DNA of 64,000 bases from Amycolatopsis mongoliensis (GTDB lineage: Bacteria; Actinomycetota; Actinomycetes; Mycobacteriales; Pseudonocardiaceae), in assembly GCF_030285665.1 (NCBI RefSeq), contig NZ_CP127295.1:4898001-4962000 (forward strand). The letters are read 5' to 3'. The notes below the pieces were generated by a model. That model was not told where the DNA came from, did not search any database, and saw only the letters and a list, made by a program, of their open reading frames with translations. The position numbers were made by a program, and so were the translations under genes. Below are positions 42,862 to 51,741 of the stretch, one piece after another. Every line of letters starts with the position of its first letter. Position 1 is the stretch's first letter.

Positions 42862-43188
42862 GCCGCGCTGGACGTTGACGATCTGCCAGCGCCCGCCGCG
42901 CCGCGCCGCCACCACCGTGCAGCCGGCGCCGTCGCGGTGACCGGTCGCGACGCCGACCGACGACGTCACCCGCAGGTCCGTCCACCGGAACGCGCCCGCG
43001 GGGGCCCGGCCGGGCCAGGCGTCCCGGTCGAGGACGCGGCCGTCCGGGCCGTCGCCGCGGAAGTCGGCGGCCAGCAGCGGCTCCCACGCGGGCGCGTCGC
43101 CGCGCGCCTCGGCGTCCCGCCAGCGCGTCAGCAGCTCTTCGAACGTCTCCACAGCGTCGAAGGTCGCAGCCGCGGCGCGCCGGGACAT
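42856..43188 (-). CDS. NTF2-like (SnoaL-type) small protein
   Basis: 110 residues from ATG 43188. The pattern TFEELLTRWRDAEARGD (helix 1), WEPLLAADFRGDGPDG, then AGAFRWTDLRVTSSVGVATG and VVAARRGGRWQIVNVQR is that of the NTF2 cone fold used by small enzymes such as SnoaL or ketosteroid isomerases and by binding proteins. No active-site assignment is possible. It is divergent from the large ATPase regulator at 43229 with 40 bp between, and overlaps the acyl-CoA ligase by 6 bp. Confidence 0.75.
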   Translation of the reverse strand: MSRRAAAATFDAVETFEELLTRWRDAEARGDAPAWEPLLAADFRGDGPDGRVLDRDAWPGRAPAGAFRWTDLRVTSSVGVATGHRDGAGCTVVAARRGGRWQIVNVQRGS

Positions 43189-43228
43189 CTGCCACCTGGC
43201 CGAGATCCGCTGGCAGACTGGCCGGGCC

Positions 43229-46192
43229 ATGACCGAGACGAACCTCCTCCCCGCCGGCACGGTCACGATCCTGTGCGCCGGTGACGCGCCCCCGGCCGTC
43301 TTCGCGACGCCCGAAGAAGCGCTCGCGACCCTGGCCGGCGGACCCGCCGCCCTCCACACCGGCGAAGCGCTGGTCCGCGACGACGGCACGCCCACCGGGC
43401 CCGCCGTCCGGCGCTGCGAACAGCTGCGGGAGCTGGCTGCCGACGGCCGGACGCTGATCTCGGCACCGGTCGCCGCGGGCCTGACCGGCGTCACGCTGCA
43501 CGACCTCGGCGTCCACCGCCTGCCGGATCTCACCGCGCCGGAGCGGATCTTCCAGCTCGGCGGGACCCCCGCGCCGCTGCGCTCGCTCGACGCGGTCCCG
43601 AACAACCTCCCGGTGCAGCTGACCGGGTTCGTCGGCCGCGAGAGCGAGGCCGCCGAGGTCCGGGGCCGGCTGGCCGGCGGCCGGCTCGTCACGCTCGCCG
43701 GGCCGGGCGGCAGCGGCAAGACGCGGCTGGCCGCGCAGGTCGCGGCCGCGGCGGCCGGGCGGTGGCCCGACGGCGTGTGGTGGGCCGAGCTCGACGCCGT
43801 CGCCGGGCGCGCCGAGGTCGCCGAGCTGGTCGCCGCGACGCTGGGCGTGCCGGTGGAGCCGCGCGCGGGCGCCGCCCGTTCGGTCGCGACGGAGCTGCGC
43901 GACCGGCGCGTCCTGCTCTGCCTCGACAACTGCGAACAGGTCCTCGACGGCGTCGCGGACCTCGCCGTCGCACTGCTCCGGTCCTGCCCCGAGGTCGCGG
44001 TGCTGGCGACCAGCCGGGAACCCCTCGGCGTGCCGGGGGAGACGGTGTGGCGGGTGCCGCCGCTGGCCGTCGAGGAGGCCGTCGCGCTGTTCGTCGAACG
44101 GGCCGGCGCGGTGCGGCCACTGTTCACTTTGGACACTTCGAGTGCGGCCGCCGTCCGGTCGGTCTGTGCCCGGCTCGACGGCATCCCGTTGGCTGTCGAG
44201 CTCGCCGCCGCGTGGCTCGGAACCCTTACCCCGCACCAGATCGACGCCGGTCTCGACGACCGGTTCGCGCTGCTCACCCGGGGCCCGCGGGGCGGGCCGG
44301 CGCGGCAGCAGACCCTGGCTGCGTCGATCGCGTGGAGCCACGACCAGCTCGACGGCGAAGACCGCGTGGTGTTCCGCGGGCTCGCTGTCTTCGCCGGCGG
44401 GTTCACCCTCGACGCGGCGGGCGGCCCGGCCGTGCTGCCCGCGCTGGGCCGGCTGGTCGACAAGTCCTTGGTGCTGGCCGAAAACGGCCGCTTTCGGCTG
44501 CTGGAGACGCTGCGCGAGTACGCGGCGGCCCGGCTGGCCGAAGCGGGGGAGGCCGACGCCGTCCGCGACCGCCACCTCGACCACTTCCTCGCGCTCGCCG
44601 AAGCCGCCGAGCCCGACCTCGACCGGGACAAGGACGCCTGGCGCGCGCGGATGGAACCCGAGCGCGACAACCTCCGCGCGGCCTTGGAGTGGGGGCTGGG
44701 ACGGGAAGATCCCACGCGGGGTCGCCGGCTCGCGGCCGCCGTCGCGTGGCTGTGGAACCTGCGGGGCCGCGGGCACGAGGGCCTGGCGTACCTGAAGCGC
44801 GCGGTCGCCCGGTGCCCGGACGAGCGGTCACCGCTGCAGGCCCGGCTGCTCACCGGGATGGGACTGGTCGCGGACACGACGGCGCCGTTCGACGTCGAGG
44901 CCGCGCGGCTGGGCCTGGAGATCGCCACCGAACTCGGCGAGACGGGACTTCGCGCGCGCTGCCTCTCACTCACCGCTCTCGGGCACCTGTACACGGACTT
45001 CGACGCCGCCTGGGACCTCGCTCTCGAAGCCGGGAAGGTCGCCGAAGCCGCCGGAGACGGCTTCGCGCGCGACAGTGCGTTGATGCTGCGCGGGATCGTC
45101 CTCCACGCCCGGGACCGGCACGACGAAGCCGACCCCCTGCTCGCCGAAGCGGCCGAAGGGCTCCTCCGCCGGGGCGATCGCGGACTCGGGTCGACGGTCC
45201 TCAGCGCCCGGTCGGCGAGCGCGCTCGCGGCGGCGGACCTGCCGCGGGCGCGCGAACTGGCCGAGCGCGCCGTCGAGGTCGCCGCGCCGCTCGGGGACTT
45301 CCACCGGGTCAACACGACGCTGTGCCGGCTGGCGATGGTGCATTGCCTGGCCGGCGACGTCGACGCCGGGTTCCGCGTGATGGGACCCTTCCTGCGGCTC
45401 CTCGAAACCGCGGGCGACGTCTTCGTGCCCGGCATGGCCGGGGTGATGGGTGAGCTCCACCGGCGGCGCGGCGAGTGGGAAGAGGCCACGCGCTGGTTCG
45501 AGCGCGAAGCCGTTCCCGGGACGTACATGGCGTCGCAGGGGCTCGCCGAACGCGGTGCCGTGCTGCGCGCGCTGGGCCGGGCCGAGGAGGCGGCGGAGGT
45601 GCTCGCCACCGCCGTCGACCTGACCCGGCGCTGGGGCCTGCGGTCGGCCCTGGCCGACGCCCTGGACCAGCAGGGGTACCTGGCCGGCCCGGAGCAGGCC
45701 GCCGAGCTGCACCACGAAGCGCTGGCGCTGCGCCTCGAGCACGGCCTCAGCCTGGGCGTGCTGAGCAGCCTGGACGCGCTGACCACGCTCCTGGCCCGCA
45801 CCGGCCGCGAGGCCGACGCCGCCCGGGTGCTCGTCTCGGCCTCCCGTGTCCGCGCCGAGCTGGGCTTCCCGCGCCGCGCCGGGGAGCAGGCCGAGCTGGA
45901 CGCGCTCGGGCTCGCGACGGCCGAAGCGCCGATGAGCCTCGACGACGTCGTCGCGTTCGTCCGCCGGACCCGCGGTGCGCGCGGCCGCCCGTCGAGCGGC
46001 TGGGGCAGCCTGACACCGACCGAGCTGGAGGTCGTGAAGCTCGCCGCCGAGGGCTGCACGAACCCGGAGATCGGCGCCCGGCTGTTCATGAGCCGCGGCA
46101 CGGTGAAGACGCACCTCGCGCACGTCTACGCCAAGCTCGGGATCGCGAACCGCACCGAACTGGCCACCGTGGCGGCCGCGCACCGGAGCTGA
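43229..46192 (+). CDS. Large ATPase-TPR-LuxR transcriptional regulator
   Basis: 987 residues. Residues about 1-110 look like the C-terminal part of a class III cyclase domain ([41 protein letters not shown], shown as LGVHRLPDLTAPERIFQL), without metal residues. The signal-transduction ATPase follows: GFVGRESE, Walker A LAGPGGSGKTRLA (near 155), Walker B VLLCLDNCEQ, sensor VLATSREPLGVPGE and RLDGIPLAVELAAAW. TPR-like repeats fill about 450-880. The LuxR HTH is at the end (LTPTELEVVKLAAEGCTNPE, RGTVKTHLAHVYAKLGI). This is the NB-ARC-TPR-LuxR architecture of actinomycete STAND regulators. Ligand and targets are unknown; the NTF2-like gene is divergent from it. Confidence 0.92.
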   Translation: MTETNLLPAGTVTILCAGDAPPAVFATPEEALATLAGGPAALHTGEALVRDDGTPTGPAVRRCEQLRELAADGRTLISAPVAAGLTGVTLHDLGVHRLPDLTAPERIFQLGGTPAPLRSLDAVPNNLPVQLTGFVGRESEAAEVRGRLAGGRLVTLAGPGGSGKTRLAAQVAAAAAGRWPDGVWWAELDAVAGRAEVAELVAATLGVPVEPRAGAARSVATELRDRRVLLCLDNCEQVLDGVADLAVALLRSCPEVAVLATSREPLGVPGETVWRVPPLAVEEAVALFVERAGAVRPLFTLDTSSAAAVRSVCARLDGIPLAVELAAAWLGTLTPHQIDAGLDDRFALLTRGPRGGPARQQTLAASIAWSHDQLDGEDRVVFRGLAVFAGGFTLDAAGGPAVLPALGRLVDKSLVLAENGRFRLLETLREYAAARLAEAGEADAVRDRHLDHFLALAEAAEPDLDRDKDAWRARMEPERDNLRAALEWGLGREDPTRGRRLAAAVAWLWNLRGRGHEGLAYLKRAVARCPDERSPLQARLLTGMGLVADTTAPFDVEAARLGLEIATELGETGLRARCLSLTALGHLYTDFDAAWDLALEAGKVAEAAGDGFARDSALMLRGIVLHARDRHDEADPLLAEAAEGLLRRGDRGLGSTVLSARSASALAAADLPRARELAERAVEVAAPLGDFHRVNTTLCRLAMVHCLAGDVDAGFRVMGPFLRLLETAGDVFVPGMAGVMGELHRRRGEWEEATRWFEREAVPGTYMASQGLAERGAVLRALGRAEEAAEVLATAVDLTRRWGLRSALADALDQQGYLAGPEQAAELHHEALALRLEHGLSLGVLSSLDALTTLLARTGREADAARVLVSASRVRAELGFPRRAGEQAELDALGLATAEAPMSLDDVVAFVRRTRGARGRPSSGWGSLTPTELEVVKLAAEGCTNPEIGARLFMSRGTVKTHLAHVYAKLGIANRTELATVAAAHRS

Positions 46193-46211
46193 CGCCGGCC
46201 CGCCGGGTACG

Positions 46212-47138
46212 TCAGTCCCAGTCGATGCCGAAGACGCCGGGGCCGAAGTCGAGCGCCACCGCGTGCACGCCGTCGCCGCCGTCGAGCTTGAGCTGCCGGC
46301 GGGTGCGGGACCCGGTCGCACCGTTGCGGGTGTACTGCCAGCAGCGCTCGGGTGCCGTGCCCGGCGCGAACCGGACCTCCAGCAGGTACTCCCGCACCGG
46401 GCGCCGGAACTCGCGGTAGCAGGTGTTGCGGCACTCCGGGTACGGCGGCCCGCCGTTGGTCAGCGTGTACTCGATCAGGTGCGTCTCGCCCCGGTCGATC
46501 GGCCGGTCGAAGATCAGCTCGGCGACGATGAGGCCGTGGGCCTCGTCGACCTCGGCGCGGCCGACCCGGCAGTTGCGCACCGCGTGCAGCTCCGGTGCGC
46601 CGGCCGCCGGGTCGTCCTGGGTGTAGACGAGCAGCCAGCGGTCCTGGCCGTCGGTGCCCGCCTGGAACACCGCCCGCGCGGTGACCGCGCGCTGGCCGCC
46701 GTCTTCGGCGATCTCGCACAGGTCGTGCAGCCCGACCAGCTTCAGCGGGTGCTGGCGCTCGAGCGCGTCCGGCGCGCCGACCTTGTCCAGCAGCGGCTGC
46801 AGCGTCTCGCGGGGGAACGACAGGGGCTCGCCGCCCGCCTGGCGCCGCCCGGCGCCACCGCGGGGCCGGGGTGGGGGCAACAGCCCGAGGAGGGAGCCGG
46901 CCGGGACGTCGAGGATCTCTTCCAGAGTGCGGACCGCCGAGAGCGAGCTCTGCCGCTCCGGCTGGCGCTTGCCGGACTGCCAATAACTGAGGGCGGTGAC
47001 GCTGACGACGACGCCGCGGGCACGCAGCCGCGCCTGGATCCGGTCGAGGGAGAGCCCGCTGGTGGCGATGGCCGCGCGCAGGTGGGTGGCGAACGCGGTG
47101 CGCTCACCCTGCTGACCGCCCGTCGTGCTGCTCGCCAT
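46212..47138 (-). CDS. XRE-family HTH protein with large C-terminal domain
   Basis: 308 residues from ATG 47138. HTH at about residues 15-75 (FATHLRAAIATSGLSLDRIQ, SVTALSYWQSGKRQPERQS). After a linker the C-terminal domain (about 120-305) is beta-rich (GLIVAELIFDRPIDRGETHL, EYTLTNGGPPYPECRNTCYR, shown as GGPPYPECRNTCYREF) and ends HAVALDFGPGVFGIDWD. I know this arrangement as a common actinomycete HTH protein of unknown role. It is divergent from the SDR gene at 47522. A TAACGT -10-like hexamer at 47196-47191 would give a leader of about 45 nt. Confidence 0.82.
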   Translation of the reverse strand: MASSTTGGQQGERTAFATHLRAAIATSGLSLDRIQARLRARGVVVSVTALSYWQSGKRQPERQSSLSAVRTLEEILDVPAGSLLGLLPPPRPRGGAGRRQAGGEPLSFPRETLQPLLDKVGAPDALERQHPLKLVGLHDLCEIAEDGGQRAVTARAVFQAGTDGQDRWLLVYTQDDPAAGAPELHAVRNCRVGRAEVDEAHGLIVAELIFDRPIDRGETHLIEYTLTNGGPPYPECRNTCYREFRRPVREYLLEVRFAPGTAPERCWQYTRNGATGSRTRRQLKLDGGDGVHAVALDFGPGVFGIDWD

Positions 47139-47521
47139 TGCCGATCCCGACCCGCCCCGTGCCGTCCCCCGACGATCCCCGACACGGTGCACGTTAGCAG
47201 GATCTCCCCGGTCGCCCGCGTTCGTCTTCGCCGCGGTCGCCGATGACCGCGCCCGCGCGTCCACTCGGGCGAACGGGCTAGTACTGGCAACTGTGAACCA
47301 TTGCCCCGGCCTGGGCGGACGCGCTTGTATGACTTGCCCGCACCGGTGGCTCCGCCTCCCCCTCACGGCCCATCCGGGAGCGGGCGGCAGCCGTGGACAA
47401 CGGCTCCGGCTCACCCGGCCGCGTTGTGCGACCGGCCGGGGTGGCCGCGCGATGACCGGTGGCCCGGCGACGCCCCCAGCGCCGGGCCACCGGTCTTATT
47501 ACCAGCGGGTAGGCTCCGGGC
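47139..47521. other. Intergenic region of 383 bp between XRE and SDR genes
   Basis: No ORF with a ribosome site was found. Contents: -10-like TAACGT for the XRE gene (47196-47191); TAGGCT (47510-47515) 6 nt before the SDR ATG, fitting a leaderless start; and a strong hairpin at 47455-47494, listed separately. Confidence 0.5.
47455..47494 (+). terminator. Terminator-like hairpin upstream of the SDR gene
   Basis: A perfect 15-bp stem ACCGGTGGCCCGGCG / CGCCGGGCCACCGGT with a 10-nt loop, followed by CTTATT on the plus strand, the nearest to a T-run seen in this window. No + strand gene precedes it, so it could end a small untranslated RNA or act as an insulator. Confidence 0.55.
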
Positions 47522-48274
47522 ATGGCCGTCCGCAAGAACATCCTGATCACCGGCGCGAGCAGCGGGTTGGGCGAGGGCATGGCCCGCCGGTTCGCGGCGA
47601 AGGGGCGCAACCTGGCGTTGTGCGCGCGGCGAACCGACCGGCTCGAAAAGCTGGCCGGCGAGCTGACCGCGGCGCACCCCGGGATCAAGGTCGTGACGCG
47701 CAAGCTCGACGTCACCGACCACGACAGCGTCTTCACCGTCTTCGAGGAGTTCCGCGCCGAGCTGGGGTCCCTCGACCGGGTGATCGTGAACGCCGGGCTC
47801 GGGAAGGGGCAGCCGGTCGGCAAGGGCCGGTTCGACGCCAACCGGCAGACCCTCGAAGTCAACTTCGTCGGCGCCGCCGCCCAGATCGAAGCCGCCGCCG
47901 GGATCTTCCGCGAGCAGGGCGCCGGGCACCTCGCCGTCGTCTCGTCGTTCAGCGCGATCCGCGGCCTGCCGGGCAACCTCACCGCCTACGCCGCTTCGAA
48001 GGCGGGGATCTCGGCGTTCGTCGACGGCACCCGGCTCGAGCTGAAGCGCAAGGGCATCACCGTCACCGACATCCGGCCGGGCTACATCGAGTCGGAGATG
48101 AACGACCGGATCGGCCGGAACCCGTTGCTGGCCAAGGCCGAGAAGGGCGCGCGGGCGCTGGTCAAGGCGGTCGAGGCCGAGCGGGCGCGCGCCTACGTCC
48201 CGGCGTGGCCGTGGGTGCCGTTGAGCCTCGCGATGCGCGTGGTGCCGGCCTCGGTGCTGCGGAGGTTCGCATGA
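47522..48274 (+). CDS. Short-chain dehydrogenase/reductase
   Basis: 250 residues. NAD(P) motif ITGASSGLGEGMARR, NAG replaced as VIVNAGLGKG, catalytic Ser in VVSSFSAIRG, Tyr-Lys in YAASKAG, then DIRPGYIESEM. A classical SDR; the ARRTDRL after strand 2 suggests NADP. It opens a tightly packed five-gene + strand run whose members overlap or nearly touch (SDR, phosphotransferase, histidine phosphatase, SMP-30, VOC). Substrate unknown. Confidence 0.93.
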   Translation: MAVRKNILITGASSGLGEGMARRFAAKGRNLALCARRTDRLEKLAGELTAAHPGIKVVTRKLDVTDHDSVFTVFEEFRAELGSLDRVIVNAGLGKGQPVGKGRFDANRQTLEVNFVGAAAQIEAAAGIFREQGAGHLAVVSSFSAIRGLPGNLTAYAASKAGISAFVDGTRLELKRKGITVTDIRPGYIESEMNDRIGRNPLLAKAEKGARALVKAVEAERARAYVPAWPWVPLSLAMRVVPASVLRRFA

Positions 48275-49326
48275 CCACCATCGAGGTGCGTGAGGAAGAC
48301 GCGTTCGATGCCGCCGCCGTGCACGCGTGGCTGGCCGCGCGGGTCGAGGGCCTCGGCGACGAGCCGCCCGCCGTCCGGCAGTTCCCGGGCGGCGCGTCGA
48401 ACCTGACGTACCTGCTGACCTACCCGGACCGCGAGCTGATCCTGCGGCGCCCGCCCGCCGGGCACAAGGCGGCGTCGGCGCACGACATGCGGCGCGAGTA
48501 CCGGGTCCAGCACGCGCTGAAGCCGGTGTTCCCGTACGTGCCGCGGATGCTCGCGTTCGGGGACGACCCGGCCGTGCTCGGCGGCGACTTCTACGTCATG
48601 GAGAAGCTGGCCGGCCTGATCCTGCGCGGTGACCTCCCCGCCGGTCTCGAACTGACCCCGGAGCAGGCCCGCGAGCTGTCCGGCAAGGTCGTCGACCGGC
48701 TGGTGGACCTGCACGCCGTCGACGTCGGAAAGGCCGGGCTGGCCGATCTGGGCAAGGGCGCCGGGTACGTCGAGCGGCAGATCCGCGGCTGGTCGGACCG
48801 GTACGCCGCGGCGCGCACGGACAACGTCGGCGACTTCGCCGAGGTCCGCTCGTGGCTGGCCGCGAACCAGCCTGGCGAAGTGAAGATCTGCCTGATCCAC
48901 AACGACTACCGGCTCGACAACCTCGTGCTGGACGGGCCGTCGACGCTGAACATCACCGGCGTCCTCGACTGGGAGATGGCCACGCTCGGCGACCCGCTGA
49001 TGGAGCTGGGCAGCATGCTCGCGTACTGGGTGCAGGCCGACGACGACGACGTCATGAAGGCCAGCCGCCGCCAGCCGACGCACCTGCCCGGGACGTTCAC
49101 GCGCGAGGAGTTCGTCGCGCGGTACGCGGAGAAGACCGGGCTCGCCGTGGGCGACTGGCGGTTCTACGAGGTCTACGGCCTGTTCCGGCTCGCCGCGGTG
49201 CTGCAGCAGCTGTACCGGCGCTACCACGACGGCGCCACCCGCAACCCGGCGTTCAAGGACTTCTGGCAGTTCGTCGGGTACCTCGACTGGCGCTGCCGGG
49301 AGATCATCGCGAAGGGGAGTGCCTGA
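48271..49326 (+). CDS. Phosphotransferase-family protein (APH/ACAD10-like)
   Basis: 351 residues, ATG 48271 overlapping the SDR stop. Aminoglycoside-phosphotransferase fold of the type fused to acyl-CoA dehydrogenases in ACAD10/11: FPGGASNLTYLLTYPD (P-loop-like), LILRRPP, YVMEKLAGLILRGDL, catalytic LIHNDYRLDNLVLD and metal Asp in GVLDWEMATLGDPLMELG. ACAD10/11-type kinases phosphorylate 4-hydroxy-acyl-CoAs; a similar role here is inference. Followed directly by the histidine phosphatase, which starts on the base after its stop. Confidence 0.9.
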   Translation: MTTIEVREEDAFDAAAVHAWLAARVEGLGDEPPAVRQFPGGASNLTYLLTYPDRELILRRPPAGHKAASAHDMRREYRVQHALKPVFPYVPRMLAFGDDPAVLGGDFYVMEKLAGLILRGDLPAGLELTPEQARELSGKVVDRLVDLHAVDVGKAGLADLGKGAGYVERQIRGWSDRYAAARTDNVGDFAEVRSWLAANQPGEVKICLIHNDYRLDNLVLDGPSTLNITGVLDWEMATLGDPLMELGSMLAYWVQADDDDVMKASRRQPTHLPGTFTREEFVARYAEKTGLAVGDWRFYEVYGLFRLAAVLQQLYRRYHDGATRNPAFKDFWQFVGYLDWRCREIIAKGSA

Positions 49327-49983
49327 GTGGGCGCGATCTACCTGGTCCGGCACGGGCAGGCGTCCTTCGGCGCGTCCGACTACGACGCGCTTTCGCCGCG
49401 TGGCTTCGAACAGTCCACTGTGGTCGGTGCCGAGCTCCTGCGGCGCAACGTCTCCTTCAGCCAGGTCCGGTCGGGAACGCTCGCGCGGCAGCGGGACACG
49501 GCGGCGACGGCGCTGAAGGCCCTCGACGCGGTCGCCCCGGTCGTCGAGGACCCCCGCTGGAACGAGTACGACCACGTCGACATCGCGCTGCACCACGCCG
49601 GGGGCGCGCCGCAGGAGGATTCCCGGGCGTACCAAGGAGTTCTTGACGCGGCGCTGACGGCGTGGACGTCGGCGGGCGAGTCGGGGCCGTGCGCCGAGAC
49701 GTGGCCGGCGTTCCTCGCGCGCTGCCGGTCCGCTTTGGAAGATCTGGTGGCGTCCCTGGGCAAGGGCGAGCACGCGGTGGTGTTCACTTCCGGCGGCGTG
49801 ATCGCCACGATCTGCGGACTGCTGATGGGGACCCCCGAAGCCGGGTTGCTCAAGCTCAACCGCGTCACGGTCAACGGCGGGATCACGAAGCTGGTGTCCG
49901 GCCGCGGCGGCGTGACGATGCTGTCCTTCAACGAGCATCCGCACTTCGAGGCCGAAACGGCCTCGCTGCTCACCTACCGGTAG
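49327..49983 (+). CDS. Histidine phosphatase superfamily protein
   Basis: 218 residues from GTG 49327, immediately after the previous stop. Catalytic LVRHGQASFGASDYD (RHG) near residue 9, SPRGFEQS, the Arg in RSGTLARQRDTA, the acid Glu region in WNEYDHVD, and a second His in VVFTSGGVIATI replaced by Ser-Gly, so the usual second catalytic His is missing at that spot. Branch 1 phosphoglycerate-mutase-like fold. Part of the five-gene run; with the kinase upstream, a phosphorylation-dephosphorylation pair is conceivable. Confidence 0.85.
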   Translation: MGAIYLVRHGQASFGASDYDALSPRGFEQSTVVGAELLRRNVSFSQVRSGTLARQRDTAATALKALDAVAPVVEDPRWNEYDHVDIALHHAGGAPQEDSRAYQGVLDAALTAWTSAGESGPCAETWPAFLARCRSALEDLVASLGKGEHAVVFTSGGVIATICGLLMGTPEAGLLKLNRVTVNGGITKLVSGRGGVTMLSFNEHPHFEAETASLLTYR

Positions 49984-49993
49984 GAGACGTCCG

Positions 49994-50911
49994 ATGCGGT
50001 TCGGCGAGGTCACGGTCATCCCGGTGAACGGGCACGGCCCGGAGGACGTCGTGGTCGACGGCGAGGGCCGGATCTACGCCGGCGTCGACGACGGCCGGAT
50101 CCTGCGGCTGTCCCCGGACGGCCGGCGCATCGACGTCATCGCCGACACGGGCGGGCGGCCGCTGGGGCTGGAGCTGTACGGCGAGGACGAGCTGCTGATC
50201 TGCGACGCGCGGGCCGGGCTGCTGGTGGTCCCGCTGGCCGGCGGTTCTCCTTCTGTTTTGGCGACTTCCGCGTTGGGGCTGGACTTCGTGTTCTGCAACA
50301 ACGCGGCGGTGGCGTCCGACGGGACGATCTACTTCACGGACTCGTCCCGCCGCTTCGGCATCGACAACTGGCGCGACGACCTGATCGAGCAGACCGGCGG
50401 CGGCAGGCTCTTGCGACGCTCGCCGGACGGCACGATCGACCTGCTCCTCGACGGCTTGCAGTTCGCGAACGGCGTGGCACTGGCCCCGGACGAGTCGTTC
50501 GTGGCGGTGGCGGAGACGGGCGCGTTCAGCGTGTCCCGCGTCCGGCTTTCGGACGGTCACCGGGACGTGCTGGTCGAGGACCTGTGGGGCTTCCCGGACA
50601 ACATTTCGACGGGCTCGGACGGGCTGATCTGGATCACGCAGGCGTCCCCGCGAGTGGCGGCGCTGGACGTGGTGCGCCGCCTGCCGGCGTTCCTGCGAGC
50701 CGGCGTCCGGGCGCTCCCGACGTCGCTGCAGCCTCGGCCAGGACGCGAGGTGGGAGTCCTGGGCGTCACGGCGGACGGCAAGGTGGAGCACGAGCTGCGG
50801 GGCGAAATCCCGGGCTGGCACATGCTGGTGGGCGTGCGGGAGTGGCAGGGGAAGCTGTACTTCGGTTCGCTGGAGGAAGACGCGATCGCGGTGACGGCTA
50901 CCCTCGGCTGA
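49994..50911 (+). CDS. SMP-30/gluconolactonase-like beta-propeller protein
   Basis: 305 residues. Propeller motifs GPEDVVVDGEGRIYAGVDDG, GLELYGEDELLICDARAGLL, AVASDGTIYFTDSSRRF, LQFANGVALAPDESFVAVAE and LWGFPDNISTGSDGLIWI repeat at about 50-residue steps. The metal-site residues (Glu near 13, Asn in FANGVAL, Asp in PDNIS region) are those of the SMP-30/strictosidine-synthase group, which are lactonases or esterases. No signal peptide. The stop shares one base with the VOC gene start (TGATG). Confidence 0.9.
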   Translation: MRFGEVTVIPVNGHGPEDVVVDGEGRIYAGVDDGRILRLSPDGRRIDVIADTGGRPLGLELYGEDELLICDARAGLLVVPLAGGSPSVLATSALGLDFVFCNNAAVASDGTIYFTDSSRRFGIDNWRDDLIEQTGGGRLLRRSPDGTIDLLLDGLQFANGVALAPDESFVAVAETGAFSVSRVRLSDGHRDVLVEDLWGFPDNISTGSDGLIWITQASPRVAALDVVRRLPAFLRAGVRALPTSLQPRPGREVGVLGVTADGKVEHELRGEIPGWHMLVGVREWQGKLYFGSLEEDAIAVTATLG

Positions 50912-51294
50912 TGCGGAACGACTTCCGGTTCGAATCGCGGCTCCCCACCCAGGACCTCGAGCGCGCCCGGCGCTGGTACAGCGAGAAGCTGGGCCTCGAG
51001 CCCGTCGAGGAGCGCGAAGGTGGACTCCGCTACGAAGGGGCGTCGGGAGTCTTCTGCCTGTACGCGTCGACGGGCGCGTCCGACGGGTCCTTCACCCAGG
51101 CCGGGTTCTACGTCGACGACCTGGACACGACCGTCTCGGCCCTGCGCGAGCGCGGGGTGGTCTTCGAGGACTACGGGGACGGCGGCATCGTGGAGATCCG
51201 AGGCAACTACCCGAGCAAGGGCAGCGGTGAGCGCGCGGCGTGGTTCCGCGACAGCGAAGGCAACCTGATCGGCCTCGCCCAGGTCGTTCCCTGA
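50911..51294 (+). CDS. Single-module VOC-family protein
   Basis: 127 residues, ATG 50911 overlapping the previous stop. VOC/glyoxalase fold: FESRLPTQDLERARRWYSEK, LGLEPVEEREGGLRYEG, DGSFTQAGFYVDDLDTTVSA and the end AAWFRDSEGNLIGLAQV. It closes the five-gene run. A complete metal triad is not evident, so ligand binding or an unknown lyase reaction is possible. Confidence 0.85.
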   Translation: MRNDFRFESRLPTQDLERARRWYSEKLGLEPVEEREGGLRYEGASGVFCLYASTGASDGSFTQAGFYVDDLDTTVSALRERGVVFEDYGDGGIVEIRGNYPSKGSGERAAWFRDSEGNLIGLAQVVP

Positions 51295-51401
51295 GACGAG
51301 TGCGCTCTCGGTGAGGTACTGGGCGTTCAGCCGCAATGACCGTAGCGGAGCACGCCGGCAGACTCACCGAGGTCGTCACTCACCCAAGGGGGGACCTTCT
51401 C

Positions 51402-51734
51402 CTGAAGCGACTCATCCACACCTGACTCGTCCTGGCTGTGGCGGCGGGTTTCCCGCCGGCCGCCGCCGCAGCCGCTTCCGCGGCGGAATCGGGACCTGCC
51501 TCGGCGGCCGCCTGCGCGGGGAAGGGGACGCGGTTCACCACCGGCAGCAGTCTCCAGCTCCACCTGGTCGGCCTGAGCCACCACCCCGCCGTCCACCTTT
51601 GGGACGTCGACGAAGGGTTCCGGCACATCGTGAACCGGGAGACCTTCGCCACCCGGGTACCGCTTCGACCCGGCGAAGATCGTTCGGCGTCCCAAGGCAC
51701 CATCGACAGCGTCCGGGGTCCCGACTGGACCTGA
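51402..51734 (+). pseudogene. Probable decayed small secreted protein
   Basis: Translation from 51402 (a CTG codon after GGGGGGA) reads KRLIHT, stop TGA at 51423, then LVLAVAAGFPPAAAAAASA, which looks like a signal peptide split by the stop. The rest (FTTGSSLQLHLVGLSHHPAV, then HLWDVDEGFRHIVNRETFAT) looks like real protein and runs to 51734. Lack of an ATG/GTG with a ribosome site and the in-frame stop suggest decay. A shorter product from GTG 51438 is possible. Family not recognised. Confidence 0.4.
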
Positions 51735-51741
51735 TCGTGCG

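Noticed and set aside
43189..46101. Long minus-strand Ser/Arg-rich frame opposite the ATPase-LuxR gene
   Set aside because: Typical GC-rich shadow; no ribosome site or domain, while the plus frame has Walker and LuxR motifs.
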